A stretch of 64,000 bases of DNA from Brevibacillus brevis (GTDB lineage Bacteria; Bacillota; Bacilli; Brevibacillales; Brevibacillaceae), in NCBI RefSeq assembly GCF_001039275.2, contig NZ_CP030117.1, positions 4,806,001 through 4,870,000 of the forward strand, read 5' to 3'. The position numbers and the translations under genes were made by a program. Below, one piece after another: positions 52,707 through 61,523 of this stretch (positions within the stretch are counted from its first letter, which is position 1; the number at the start of each line of letters is the position of its first letter). The notes under the pieces were generated by a model. It was not told where the DNA came from. It ran no database searches and saw only the letters and a list, made by a program, of their open reading frames with translations.

Positions 52707-54407
52707 TTGAATCACAAACTTCCTGCCTTAACCGAGTTGATCCAGACAAACATGCGGATTTTCAACGATCAAGAACTTCTCCCTCCTCCATTGGACGAAA
52801 CGATTCCTGTTTTTGCCCAGCATCAAACCGGCTGGCATGTCGCCGATTCCACCCATTTAACCACCCATTTGACGATCGATTGTACACAAGCCCCTTGGGA
52901 ATCAACTGCTGTGATGACACTGGATTCAACATTGGCCGACGCCATCCGTCTGTTCGCTACTCACAACTATCTCCTGATCGAAAAACAGCCTGGAGTCCCT
53001 GTCGGCTACCTTCATCGAGGTGCAGTCATACAAGCGATTTTTGCCTCGTACGAGATCTTGGAAGCGTATTTCGAGACGATGATCAAAACCATGGATGCAT
53101 CCATATCCGTCATTGATGAAAAAGCACGTGTGATGGTTTGGACAGAAGGCGCTGAACGAATCTTTTCCTTGAAAGCAAAAGAAACGATTGGTCGCCCGAT
53201 CACCGAATTTTTCCCGCTCGAAATGCTCGAAACACTCAAATCTCTGCAAAGTGGACAGTCTCTCTACCGTCATCAGCATCAGCCGCGGGAGGATCTCGTC
53301 GTGCTCATCAATACCAATCCGATCTATTTGCATGACAAAATCATCGGTGCTGTCGCGGCGGAAACCGACATCACGAGCCAGGTCCGACTAAACCAGGAGC
53401 TGTTGAACGCCAATAAAAAAGTGAATCATTTGCAGCAGGAAATGGCGAAGCTCAGTCCGACCCATGATCCATTTGCACAGATCAAGGGAACGAGTCTCCC
53501 CATTCGCCATGTCAAGTCCATGATCCAAAAGCTCAGCGCTACACAAGCAACCGTCTTGATCACAGGGGAAAGCGGCGTCGGCAAGGAGCTTTTCGCCAAA
53601 GCCGTGCATGATGTACGGGAAGGCTCCAATGCGCCCTTTATCGCCATCAACTGCGGTGCGATTTCGCCTACTTTGTTTGAAAGCGAGCTGTTCGGGTACG
53701 AAAAAGGTGCCTTTTCTGGTGCGGATCAAAAAGGGAAAAAAGGAATGATTGAGCTGGCACGTGGAGGAACGCTGTTTCTCGACGAGGTTGGAGAGATGCC
53801 GCTCGATATGCAAGTGAAGCTGCTTCGTGTGCTTCAAGAGAAAAAGTATTATTCGGTCGGAGGGACCAAGCAGATTGAGGCGGACTTCCGCGTAGTTGCC
53901 GCCACGAATAAAAATTTGGAGGAGTTAGTGAAGGAAGGGAAGTTTCGTCAAGACCTGTTCTATCGGCTCAATGTTGTGACGCTGAAAATTCCTCCGCTTC
54001 GCGAACGCATTGAAGATACGATTGAGCTCGCCCACTTTTTTCTCTATGAATTCTCTTTACGTTACAACCGACCCATTCATGCCATCTCGCAAAATGTGAT
54101 GCAAAACCTGCTCCAATATGACTGGCCAGGCAACATTCGCGAGCTGCGAAATGCCATTGAACGATTGGTGGTATTTGCGACAGACGGAATTATTAAAGAA
54201 GAGGATTTGCCGTATTCCTTGCAAGGTCAGACGAAACAGGTCCCGATTGAGCTCCCTCCCGATCTTTTTTCGTTGCAAGAAGAAATCGAAGCGCATGAGC
54301 GCCGCGTCATTTTGCGAGCCATCGAGCTGGAAAACGGCAACAAGCAAGCCGCTGCGAAAAGACTTGGCATATCGCGGGCCACTCTCTATAACAAATTGGG
54401 GAAGTAA
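52707..54407 (+). CDS. sigma-54-dependent transcriptional activator with PAS domain
   Basis: About 566 residues from a TTG at 52707 (AAGGG nine bases upstream); ATG at 52698 is an alternative without proper spacing. In order: an N-terminal CBS-like region (about 55-115), a PAS sensor (about 120-225), an AAA+ domain with Walker A GESGVGKE (about 287-294), GAFSGA (334-339, usually GAFTGA) and Walker B GGTLFLDE, and a C-terminal Fis-type helix-turn-helix (NKQAAAKRLGISRATLYNKL). It should activate the sigma-54 promoters at 52558, 61357, 62646 and 62689 in response to a hydroxyproline-related signal. Confidence 0.9.
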   Translation: MNHKLPALTELIQTNMRIFNDQELLPPPLDETIPVFAQHQTGWHVADSTHLTTHLTIDCTQAPWESTAVMTLDSTLADAIRLFATHNYLLIEKQPGVPVGYLHRGAVIQAIFASYEILEAYFETMIKTMDASISVIDEKARVMVWTEGAERIFSLKAKETIGRPITEFFPLEMLETLKSLQSGQSLYRHQHQPREDLVVLINTNPIYLHDKIIGAVAAETDITSQVRLNQELLNANKKVNHLQQEMAKLSPTHDPFAQIKGTSLPIRHVKSMIQKLSATQATVLITGESGVGKELFAKAVHDVREGSNAPFIAINCGAISPTLFESELFGYEKGAFSGADQKGKKGMIELARGGTLFLDEVGEMPLDMQVKLLRVLQEKKYYSVGGTKQIEADFRVVAATNKNLEELVKEGKFRQDLFYRLNVVTLKIPPLRERIEDTIELAHFFLYEFSLRYNRPIHAISQNVMQNLLQYDWPGNIRELRNAIERLVVFATDGIIKEEDLPYSLQGQTKQVPIELPPDLFSLQEEIEAHERRVILRAIELENGNKQAAAKRLGISRATLYNKLGK

Positions 54408-54440
54408 AAAATGTTGTCCTTTAACGGTTGTGCATGGGGG

Positions 54441-54517
54441 AGCCCTGCCACATGTTTTCCAGTCGCCTGTATCCTCTCTTCGTTCGGGCGGTCTCCTTCC
54501 AAACATGTGACAGGGCT
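54441..54517. repeat. fold-back element D after the activator gene
   Basis: AGCCCTGCCACATGTTT (54441-54457) pairs with AAACATGTGACAGGGCT (54501-54517) with one mismatch, and an inner CGCC/GGCG pair extends the fold. It may terminate activator transcription, although no T run follows. The bases from 54518 to 54700 show no gene or other signal that I can support. Confidence 0.55.
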
Positions 54518-54700
54518 TTCGAGCGGTAAGTGTTCATCCGACTTTTCAAACCTTTCTTAGGGTTAATCAAGGTAGATCCTTTGACTAGCGATCATCTTGA
54601 ATTATCGACTGTGAAGTATGTGTGGTTCATTTGGAAATTTAATGCTCGCGTCTATTCCTTCTTGGATCGACTTGCAATCATTTTTCAGCAAAGCCGCGTA

Positions 54701-54900
54701 GGAAGAAGCGGATTTCCAGTCCAAGCGCCTCTGGAGCCCATCCCAGCGTAGGAATGAATGGCGGGGAATTTCAGCTTCACTTATGGAATACTTCTTCGAA
54801 ACTGCTACGTTTGAAGCGCTCCCGCCGTTCATTCCAGAGCGTCCAGTCAATCCCCTTGCGGGGCGTAGGCCGAAGCGTAGACTGGAAATACGCTTCTTCC
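54701..54900. repeat. nested fold-back element B (second copy of element A family)
   Basis: Terminal arms GGAAGAAGCGGATTTCCAG (54701-54719) and CTGGAAATACGCTTCTTCC (54882-54900) are imperfect complements with one mismatch pair. The arms and the inner GAGCGT/ACGCC-type stretches match element A at 14979-15172 in order and orientation, as do the flanks CCCTCCACTACAGCC and CCCCACCGCAGCC. The core differs. About 200 bases, non-coding. Confidence 0.7.
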
Positions 54901-54905
54901 CTCCA

Positions 54906-55016
54906 CTACAGCCGCTTCTTACACGCCAAAAACGCACGCCAACGCGAACAAAAATCTGGAAACCTTCGCCCCTCTTTGGGCGGCAACACCTCAGACAAAA
55001 TACGGATCAATTCCAT
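54906..55016 (-). CDS. probable 36-residue basic protein after livF
   Basis: ATG at 55016 with AGGAGG eight bases upstream opens 36 codons (MELIRILSEVLPPKEGRRF and onward, ending CKKRL). It lies 47 bases after the livF stop on the same strand and stops at the edge of fold-back element B. Net positive with two cysteines near the end. The very good ribosome binding site is the main argument for translation; I recognise no family. A remnant created by insertion of the fold-back element is an alternative. Confidence 0.45.
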   Translation of the reverse strand: MELIRILSEVLPPKEGRRFPDFCSRWRAFLACKKRL

Positions 55017-55063
55017 GGTTGATTCCTCCTTTGTCGTCAGGCACGTAAAGCCGTGCAGTCGGC

Positions 55064-55780
55064 CTACGCACCCAAATACGCCTTGACGATCGAATCATCG
55101 GCCCTGAGAACGTCCGCCTTATTTTCCATGACGATGCGCCCTGTCTCCATTACATAGCCGCGATGAGCAAGCTTCAACGCTGCCTTGGCATTTTGTTCGA
55201 TCAAAAGGATCGTCGTTCCTTGCCTGTTTATTTCTCTGATGATATTCATGATCTCAGCCACAATAATCGGGGCGAGCCCCATCGACGGCTCATCTAGCAT
55301 CAAGAGCTTTGGACGTGCCATGAGACCGCGGCAGATTGCGAGCATTTGCTGCTCGCCTCCACTCAACGTACCTCCCATTTGTTCACTTCGCTCCCTCAAT
55401 CGGGGGAACAGCGCGAAAGCCTGCTCAATCCCCTCTGCGATGACCGCCTTCTCTTTTCTCTGTGTAAAACCGCCTAGCTCCAAATTTTCACGCACAGTCA
55501 AGCCAGCAAAAATACGCCTGCCTTCTGGTACATGGATGATGCCTGCCTCGACAATTTGGTGAGGAGCACAGCCTACGAGACTCTGTCCATGAAGCAAGAC
55601 ATCTCCACGGCTTGGTCGAACGATTCCAGAAATCGTTTTGAGTGTCGTGCTCTTGCCAGCACCATTGCTGCCTAGTAAAGCGACAATCTCTCCTTCATGC
55701 ACGTGCAGGTCGATGCCTTTCAGCGCTTCAATTTTCCCGTAAAACAAATGAATGCCGCGGATTGTCAAAAGTGGTGTCAT
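55064..55780 (-). CDS. livF: branched-chain-type amino acid ABC transporter ATPase (LivF)
   Basis: 238 residues. Walker A GSNGAGKST, signature LSGGEQQMLAICRGLM and Walker B LLMLDEPSMGLAP are in the LivF pattern. Its start overlaps the LivG stop by four bases. With LivG it powers the LivHM permease. The symbol denotes family; in this context the solute is likely a proline-related amino acid. Confidence 0.9.
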   Translation of the reverse strand: MTPLLTIRGIHLFYGKIEALKGIDLHVHEGEIVALLGSNGAGKSTTLKTISGIVRPSRGDVLLHGQSLVGCAPHQIVEAGIIHVPEGRRIFAGLTVRENLELGGFTQRKEKAVIAEGIEQAFALFPRLRERSEQMGGTLSGGEQQMLAICRGLMARPKLLMLDEPSMGLAPIIVAEIMNIIREINRQGTTILLIEQNAKAALKLAHRGYVMETGRIVMENKADVLRADDSIVKAYLGA

Positions 55781-56553
55781 ATCGCCTCCTCCTCCTTTCC
55801 CAGGTAGGCTTCTACGACACGCGGATTGCTGAGCACATCCTCGGGAGTTCCCTCTGCGATCTTCTGTCCGTAGTCGAGGACGATTACTTTTTCCGAGATT
55901 TTTTTGATCAAACCGATATCGTGCTCGATGATCAGCACTGTCAACTTGTAGTGAGTGCGTATTCGCTTGATCAAAGCAATCAGGTCTTCCTTCTCCTCAA
56001 AATTCAGCCCCGCAGCAGGCTCATCGAGGAGCAACACTCGCGGCTTGGTAGCCAGGGCCCGTGCGATTTCCAAATAACGCTGAGCGCCATACGGCAAGTT
56101 TTTGGCAATACGCCAGCAAGAGTCTTCCATCCCCACGAAACGAAGACAGTCCCTTGCCGTATCCTCGATCAACTGTTCCTCCAGGCGCTGTGCCCTTGTC
56201 TGCCAGAGTGCTCCCCAGACGGTTTGGCTCGTGCGGCTATGCATGCCTGATTTGACATTATCCAAGACCGTCAAATTCGGAAACAGCCGCAAGTTTTGAA
56301 ACGTTCGCGCCATGCCGAGCCGTGTGATTTGGCTTGGCTTTTTTCCCACGAGCTGGTTTCCTTCAAGGATGATCTGCCCCGCAGTCGGACGGTAAAATCC
56401 GGTGATCATGTTGAAGACGGAGGTTTTCCCCGCTCCATTTGGGCCAATGATACTGCTGATCGAGCCTGGACTGATAACAAAAGACAAATCGTTTACCGCA
56501 GTCAGACCGCCGAATTTAAGCGTTACATTTTTCACTGTCAAGCTTGACGTCAT
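55777..56553 (-). CDS. livG: branched-chain-type amino acid ABC transporter ATPase (LivG)
   Basis: 258 residues from the ATG at 56553 (GGGGG eight bases upstream), overlapping the end of livM by 38 bases. Walker A is GPNGAGKTS; the long insertion LVGKKPSQITRLGMARTFQN is typical of LivG. Signature LPYGAQRYLEIARALA and Walker B VLLLDEPAAGLN are present. Confidence 0.9.
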   Translation of the reverse strand: MTSSLTVKNVTLKFGGLTAVNDLSFVISPGSISSIIGPNGAGKTSVFNMITGFYRPTAGQIILEGNQLVGKKPSQITRLGMARTFQNLRLFPNLTVLDNVKSGMHSRTSQTVWGALWQTRAQRLEEQLIEDTARDCLRFVGMEDSCWRIAKNLPYGAQRYLEIARALATKPRVLLLDEPAAGLNFEEKEDLIALIKRIRTHYKLTVLIIEHDIGLIKKISEKVIVLDYGQKIAEGTPEDVLSNPRVVEAYLGKEEEAI

Positions 56554-57523
56554 TACCGCTGCCCCCTTCCGTAACCTCCTCGGTCTCGCCACGACTAGCG
56601 CCTCGTTTCATCTCATAGCGGGCAGGCCACAGTCCTTGGGGGCGAAACAGCATCATCGCGACCAGCGCGGCACCGAAGATCAAATACCGCCAATCTTCCA
56701 CTGAGCGTAGCAGCTCCGGTAACGCTATGACCAGCACTGCACCCAAGACGACGCCGGGAATGCTGCCCAAGCCTCCCAATACCACTGCCAAAAGAATCAT
56801 AATGGACTGGGTAAAGCTAAAGCTGAGCGGCGCAATCGCACTCATTTTGACAGCAAAAACAGAACCAGCCAAACTCCCGATGACAGCACCGATCGAATAC
56901 GCCAGCAGCTTCATATTAATCCGGTTAATGCCCATCGCCTCTGCAGCATCCTCGTCCTCGCGGATATACATCCACGCCCTGCCGATGCGGGATGTGCCCA
57001 ACCGTTTTACAGCCACGACCGTCACAACCGCAATGATCAAGATCAAGTAGTAAAAGTCGATTTGGCCGCCAAGAACATAACCCCCAATAGAAGGACGCGG
57101 GATTCCATAAATGCCTGAAGCTGATCCGGTAATAGTAAGATTAATCGCTAAAATACGAATGATTTCCCCAAAGCCGAGGGTGACGATTGCCAAGTAGTCA
57201 CTGCGCAGCCGAAGTGTTGGCGCCCCGATGATCACACCCACAATAGCCGCAAATATCATGGCCACAGGCAAGGTCAGCCAAAACGACCATTGATAGACCG
57301 TCATCAGAATGCCTGTCGTATAAGCGCCTACGGCAAAAAAGGCGGCGTAGCCCAAGTCGAGTAATCCGGCAAAGCCGACTACCACATTCAGCCCCTGGGC
57401 CAAGACAACGTAGAACAAGGCAAGTGTCGCAACATCCAGCCAGTAGTTATTGGACAAAAACGGCAGTACACACGCGACGGCGAGCAACAGGACAACAGCG
57501 ATTATTTTTCGAGATGGGTTCAT
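56516..57523 (-). CDS. livM: branched-chain-type amino acid ABC permease (LivM)
   Basis: 335 residues with eight or more membrane helices; GFAGLLDLGYAAFFAVGAYTTGIL and LRLRSDYLAIVTLGFGEI are LivM signatures, and GVVLGAVLVIALPELLR is near the end. It starts three bases after the LivH stop. Confidence 0.9.
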   Translation of the reverse strand: MNPSRKIIAVVLLLAVACVLPFLSNNYWLDVATLALFYVVLAQGLNVVVGFAGLLDLGYAAFFAVGAYTTGILMTVYQWSFWLTLPVAMIFAAIVGVIIGAPTLRLRSDYLAIVTLGFGEIIRILAINLTITGSASGIYGIPRPSIGGYVLGGQIDFYYLILIIAVVTVVAVKRLGTSRIGRAWMYIREDEDAAEAMGINRINMKLLAYSIGAVIGSLAGSVFAVKMSAIAPLSFSFTQSIMILLAVVLGGLGSIPGVVLGAVLVIALPELLRSVEDWRYLIFGAALVAMMLFRPQGLWPARYEMKRGASRGETEEVTEGGSGNDVKLDSEKCNA

Positions 57524-57526
57524 CCG

Positions 57527-58429
57527 CTACATCCTCTCTGTCACTTTCTCACCCATGATGCCCGTTGGCTTCAATACGAGAATCAAGATCAACAGGGAAA
57601 ACGCCACGACGTCCTTCCATGAACCGCCGAACATAAATGTTCCGGCCGTCTCCATCATCCCGAGCAGCAGCCCGCCCAGCATCGCTCCTGGAATGCTGCC
57701 GATTCCCCCCAACACCGCTGCCGTAAACGCCTTGAGCCCAATGATAAAGCCCATCATGAAATTGACGGTTCCGTAGTAAGCACCTGCCATCGTACCTGCA
57801 CCTGCTGCCAACGAAGCACCGATGAAAAAGGTCAAGCCAATGACTTTATGCACATGGATGCCCATTAAATGACAAGCCGTCTGATCGAGCGCAATCGCCC
57901 GCATAGCCTTGCCGTACAGCGAGCGATTGATGAACAGATGCAAGCCCAGCATCAAAAGCGCCGCGATGATGACTAGACCGATTTGGACATACGTGATTTT
58001 GGCTCCAAGCAGACTAATGCCGTCGTGAGAAAGCTGCAAGGGATACACTTGATACTGCGCCCCCCAAACAATCATCGAGCCGTTTTCCAAAAAGAGCGAG
58101 ACACCAATTGCCGTAATCAGGATAGAGAGCCGTGGAGCCAACAGGAGCGGCCGATAAGCCACCCTCTCGATCCCCATCCCGAAGACGCCGACAATCACCA
58201 TCGTCAGCAATAAGACAATCAATATTCCCATCAAGCCTGCCCCGGAAGAGTCTCCTCCGAGCACGCTGAGCAAGGTATAGCCGACAAATGCACCGAGCAT
58301 GTACAAATCGCCATGCGCGAAGTTGAGCAGCTTGATAATGCCAAAAACCATCGTGTAGCCCAAAGCGATCAAACTGTAAAAAGCACCGATGACCAGTCCG
58401 TCCGCCAGTGTTTGGACGAGAATATCCAT
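57527..58429 (-). CDS. livH: branched-chain-type amino acid ABC permease (LivH)
   Basis: 300 residues, about eight helices, with the LivH hallmarks GAFYSLIALGYTMVFGIIKLLNFAHGDLYMLGAF and GLKAFTAAVLGGIGSIPGA. It pairs with LivM. It follows the binding-protein gene by 38 bases. Confidence 0.9.
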   Translation of the reverse strand: MDILVQTLADGLVIGAFYSLIALGYTMVFGIIKLLNFAHGDLYMLGAFVGYTLLSVLGGDSSGAGLMGILIVLLLTMVIVGVFGMGIERVAYRPLLLAPRLSILITAIGVSLFLENGSMIVWGAQYQVYPLQLSHDGISLLGAKITYVQIGLVIIAALLMLGLHLFINRSLYGKAMRAIALDQTACHLMGIHVHKVIGLTFFIGASLAAGAGTMAGAYYGTVNFMMGFIIGLKAFTAAVLGGIGSIPGAMLGGLLLGMMETAGTFMFGGSWKDVVAFSLLILILVLKPTGIMGEKVTERM

Positions 58430-58467
58430 TTCTCCACCCTCCTTTGAGGCAATGATTGACGTATGCC

Positions 58468-59613
58468 CTACTTCGCTAACATGAACTTGCCACCCGTCAC
58501 TTTCAAAACGGCGAAGTTGGAGGTATCCAGTGTATTTTGGGCGTTGAACGAGATCGTTTGTCCGAGCGCCTTGAAATCCTTTGTTTCTTTGATCGCTTTT
58601 TTGATGGCGTCATGATCAGTCGAGTTCGCCCGCCCGATCGCATCTGCCAGCAGATTGACCGCATTGTAACTCAACGCTGAGAAAGGCCCCGGTGCCAAGT
58701 TGTTGTACGCCTGCTTGTACGCACAAGTGAACGCTTCTGCCCCCTCGATGAATTCCGCTGTAGGGGTCGCGGTAATCAATAGCCCTTCCGCATTGTCTGC
58801 ACCAGCAATCTTGATAACGTCCTCACTGAATGAGCCATCGCCTGCGAGGAATAGACCGGATACGCCTTTTTGCTTGAATTGCTTGACCATGAGTCCGCCA
58901 GCCGCATAATAACCGGTAAAATAAGTCGCGTCCGGCTGGAGGCCTTTTATTTTTGTAACCAGCGCACTGAAATCTTTTTCTTCGGGATTGATTGCTTCGT
59001 ATGCAATGACGGTTCCGCCGGATTTTTCAACGGATGCTTTGGCAAAATCGGCCAGGTCTTTGGCGTAGGCAGAATTGTCATGGATGAGCACAACTTTTTT
59101 CGCTTGGTTCGCTGCCATGTAATCTGCTGCGGTTTGAGCTTGATCTGGGGTTAGGCCATTGATCAAAAAGAGGGTGTCATAGCCTTGAGCGGGCAATTTG
59201 GCGGAATTGGCTGCGGGAACGATCATGGGAATGTTGGCATTTTTGAATACACCCGATGAGGGTAGTGTCGCACCTGAGCAGTAGCCACCGACGACAGCTA
59301 CTACGTTTTGAGAGACTAGCTTATTGGCTGCTGTCGTCGCCATTTGTGGATCGCAGCCATCATCAGCCACTTCAATCTTTAATTTTTTCCCAAGAACTCC
59401 ACCGCTGTCGTTTATTTTTTTGACAGCCATTTCGATTGCGTTTTGCATGTCTTTTCCATCCGTTGCATTGTTACCAGTTACTGGTAAAACCACACCAACG
59501 AGTATCTCCCTAGCGTCTGCACCTCCAGTAGAAGCTCCTTGATTGGCACATCCCGCTATAGCCAGCGACAGAGTCAACGTCGCCGCGACTATCACGCTTC
59601 CCCATTTTTTCAT
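58468..59613 (-). CDS. Leu/Ile/Val-type amino-acid-binding lipoprotein
   Basis: 381 residues with a lipoprotein signal (AIAGC, Cys near 22) and a type-1 binding fold: VGVVLPVTGNNATDGKDMQNAIEMAVKKIN, VVAVVGGYCSGATLP, VVLIHDNSAYAKDLAD. It presents ligand to the LivHMGF transporter. The ligand may be hydroxyproline or proline given the regulon; that is inference. It starts 21 bases after the peptide-binding gene. Confidence 0.88.
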   Translation of the reverse strand: MKKWGSVIVAATLTLSLAIAGCANQGASTGGADAREILVGVVLPVTGNNATDGKDMQNAIEMAVKKINDSGGVLGKKLKIEVADDGCDPQMATTAANKLVSQNVVAVVGGYCSGATLPSSGVFKNANIPMIVPAANSAKLPAQGYDTLFLINGLTPDQAQTAADYMAANQAKKVVLIHDNSAYAKDLADFAKASVEKSGGTVIAYEAINPEEKDFSALVTKIKGLQPDATYFTGYYAAGGLMVKQFKQKGVSGLFLAGDGSFSEDVIKIAGADNAEGLLITATPTAEFIEGAEAFTCAYKQAYNNLAPGPFSALSYNAVNLLADAIGRANSTDHDAIKKAIKETKDFKALGQTISFNAQNTLDTSNFAVLKVTGGKFMLAK

Positions 59614-59634
59614 AGCCCATCCCCCATTCGAATA

Positions 59635-61302
59635 TTATTCGATTGATGCCCATTTCCAGTCGATTGCGCCTAGTCCATCCTGGAAGATTCCTTTTACCTT
59701 GTCATTCTTCACCCATGTATGCGTATAGAAGTAGATCGGCATTATCGGCATTTCGTCCATCATGATTTGCTCGGCTTCACGCAAAATCGCCTGGCGCTTT
59801 TCCGGATCACTCTCGGTGGCCGACTGATTCAGCAGCTCTTTGAATCTCGGATTCTCCCAACGCGTATCATTGTTTCCTCCGTCCTTTTCCTTGAACAGCT
59901 CCAGGAAGTTGATCGGATCGTTGAAGTCACCAGACCAGCCGAGACGACCGACCTGATAGTTGCCCTCGTGCATGGTCTCGAGGTACACCTTCCATTCCTG
60001 ATTTTCCAGCTTCACATCTGCACCAAGGTTTTGGCGCCATTGGTCCTGAATCGCTTCTGCGATCTTTTTATGCCCTTCGGACGTGTTGTAGCTGAGCTTG
60101 ATTGGCGGAAGTTTAGAGAGGCCCAGCTCTTTCATTCCTTCTTCTAACAGCTTTTTGGCCGTTTCTTGATCATTGTCTTTGAAATAACCGTCCGTATTGA
60201 GTCCCATTGTCGGAGGAACTGCCGCCATCGCTGGCTGCTGATTCGCTTGGAGTACGTTGTCGATCAAGATTTGACGGTTAATGGCGTAGGCAAAAGCTTT
60301 ACGAATCTTCACGTTATTGAACGGAGGTTTCTCAGTATTGAACTTGTACCAGTACGTAGCACCGACAGGCTTCACTTGCAGCTTTCCACTGTCTTTAAGC
60401 GCTGGCATCGCATCTGTTGGCAATGAGCTTAACGGACTGCCTGCCCAATCAATCTCGCCGTTTTCGAACATGGACAGCTCTGTGTTTTCATCCTCCACCA
60501 TCGAGAACTCGATCTTGTCCAGCTTGACACTATCTTTGTCCCAGTAGTTGTCGTTTTTCACGAGTACCATTTTGCTTTTGTGTTCCCAAGACTCCATTTT
60601 GAATGGACCATTTCCTACGTGTGTTTTAGCTTCTCCAGCCCATTTTTCATCTGCCTCGACTACCTTTTTATTTACCGGGAAATAAGTTTGGAAGGCAGTT
60701 AGCTCCAGAAAAAACGGGGTTGGATTCGTCAACTCTACTTGGAGGGTCTTGTCATCCAATGCTTTTACGCCGACATCATCCAAGCTGCCAGTCCCTTTGT
60801 TAGCCTTCTCTGCATTCTTGATGTAATAGAGCTGGTAGGCGTAATTGGACGCTGTCTTCGGATCAAGAGCTCGCTTCCACGCGTATTCGAAATCGTGCGC
60901 AGTTACCGATTCTCCGTTGCTCCACTTGGAGTCTCTCAGCTTGAAGGTGTATGTTTTCATATCACTCGATACTTCAATCTTCTCGGCTACTGCTTCCTCG
61001 GGTTTGCCCGAAGGCCCGATACGTGTCAATCCATCAAAAACTGCTTTGACGATGGCAGCAGAGGTCGTGTCTTCCGCAAGCCCAGGATCACCTGTAGGTG
61101 GTTCGGAGTGAAGATTCCAGCGAAGAACTTGTTCTTTTGCTGGTTCTTTAGTTGTGGTGGCAGGTGCTGGCTGCGAGCTCGACTGTCCACTCTGTGTTGC
61201 TTGCTCGGCTGGCTTCGCTGCTGGCTGTCCTCCTCCACATCCTGCCAACGCTAATCCCATGACTGCCAGGCTACTCATTACCGCAAACATACTTTTTTTC
61301 AT
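59635..61302 (-). CDS. oligopeptide-binding lipoprotein (SBP family 5, OppA-like)
   Basis: About 555 residues from the ATG at 61302 (GGGGG eight bases upstream). Lipobox LAGC is followed by a Gln/Ala/Pro linker and an OppA/DppA-type fold (LRWNLHSEPPTGDPGLAEDTTSA, FKLRDSKWSNGESVTAHDFEYAWKRALDP). Such proteins bind peptides of two to five residues. No Opp permease or ATPase genes are adjacent, so it must borrow another peptide transporter. It leads the operon controlled by the sigma-54 promoter at 61357-61373. Confidence 0.88.
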   Translation of the reverse strand: MKKSMFAVMSSLAVMGLALAGCGGGQPAAKPAEQATQSGQSSSQPAPATTTKEPAKEQVLRWNLHSEPPTGDPGLAEDTTSAAIVKAVFDGLTRIGPSGKPEEAVAEKIEVSSDMKTYTFKLRDSKWSNGESVTAHDFEYAWKRALDPKTASNYAYQLYYIKNAEKANKGTGSLDDVGVKALDDKTLQVELTNPTPFFLELTAFQTYFPVNKKVVEADEKWAGEAKTHVGNGPFKMESWEHKSKMVLVKNDNYWDKDSVKLDKIEFSMVEDENTELSMFENGEIDWAGSPLSSLPTDAMPALKDSGKLQVKPVGATYWYKFNTEKPPFNNVKIRKAFAYAINRQILIDNVLQANQQPAMAAVPPTMGLNTDGYFKDNDQETAKKLLEEGMKELGLSKLPPIKLSYNTSEGHKKIAEAIQDQWRQNLGADVKLENQEWKVYLETMHEGNYQVGRLGWSGDFNDPINFLELFKEKDGGNNDTRWENPRFKELLNQSATESDPEKRQAILREAEQIMMDEMPIMPIYFYTHTWVKNDKVKGIFQDGLGAIDWKWASIE

Positions 61303-61356
61303 TTGATCAACCCCCATTATTCTGTCGTTAAGAGATGGTTTTCAGAATTATCAGAA

Positions 61357-61373
61357 TGCAAGAGGTGTGCCAA
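61357..61373 (-). promoter_or_regulatory. sigma-54 promoter of the peptide-binding/Liv operon
   Basis: Minus strand TTGGCACACCTCTTGCA fits TTGGCACG-N4-TTGCA with one mismatch and correct ten-base GG-GC spacing. It lies 55 bases before the OppA-like start. Confidence 0.82.
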
Positions 61374-61474
61374 AATTGAAGGCGGCAGTGGCAAAGTTCT
61401 AGAGACGGTTGTTGTAAATTTTCTTGTACACTGTAGTGCTTTTTGTGTTTCAAATCTTAGACACCGCTGTTAAA

Positions 61475-61513
61475 CAAAAAAAGCCCCAGCCCATTTACTC
61501 GGCCAAGACTTTT
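61475..61513 (-). terminator. terminator of the Xaa-Pro peptidase gene
   Basis: AGCCCCAGCC (61482-61491) and GGCCAAGACT (61501-61510) pair with wobble pairs, and seven Ts follow on the minus strand. Confidence 0.65.
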
Positions 61514-61523
61514 GACTCTCCAT

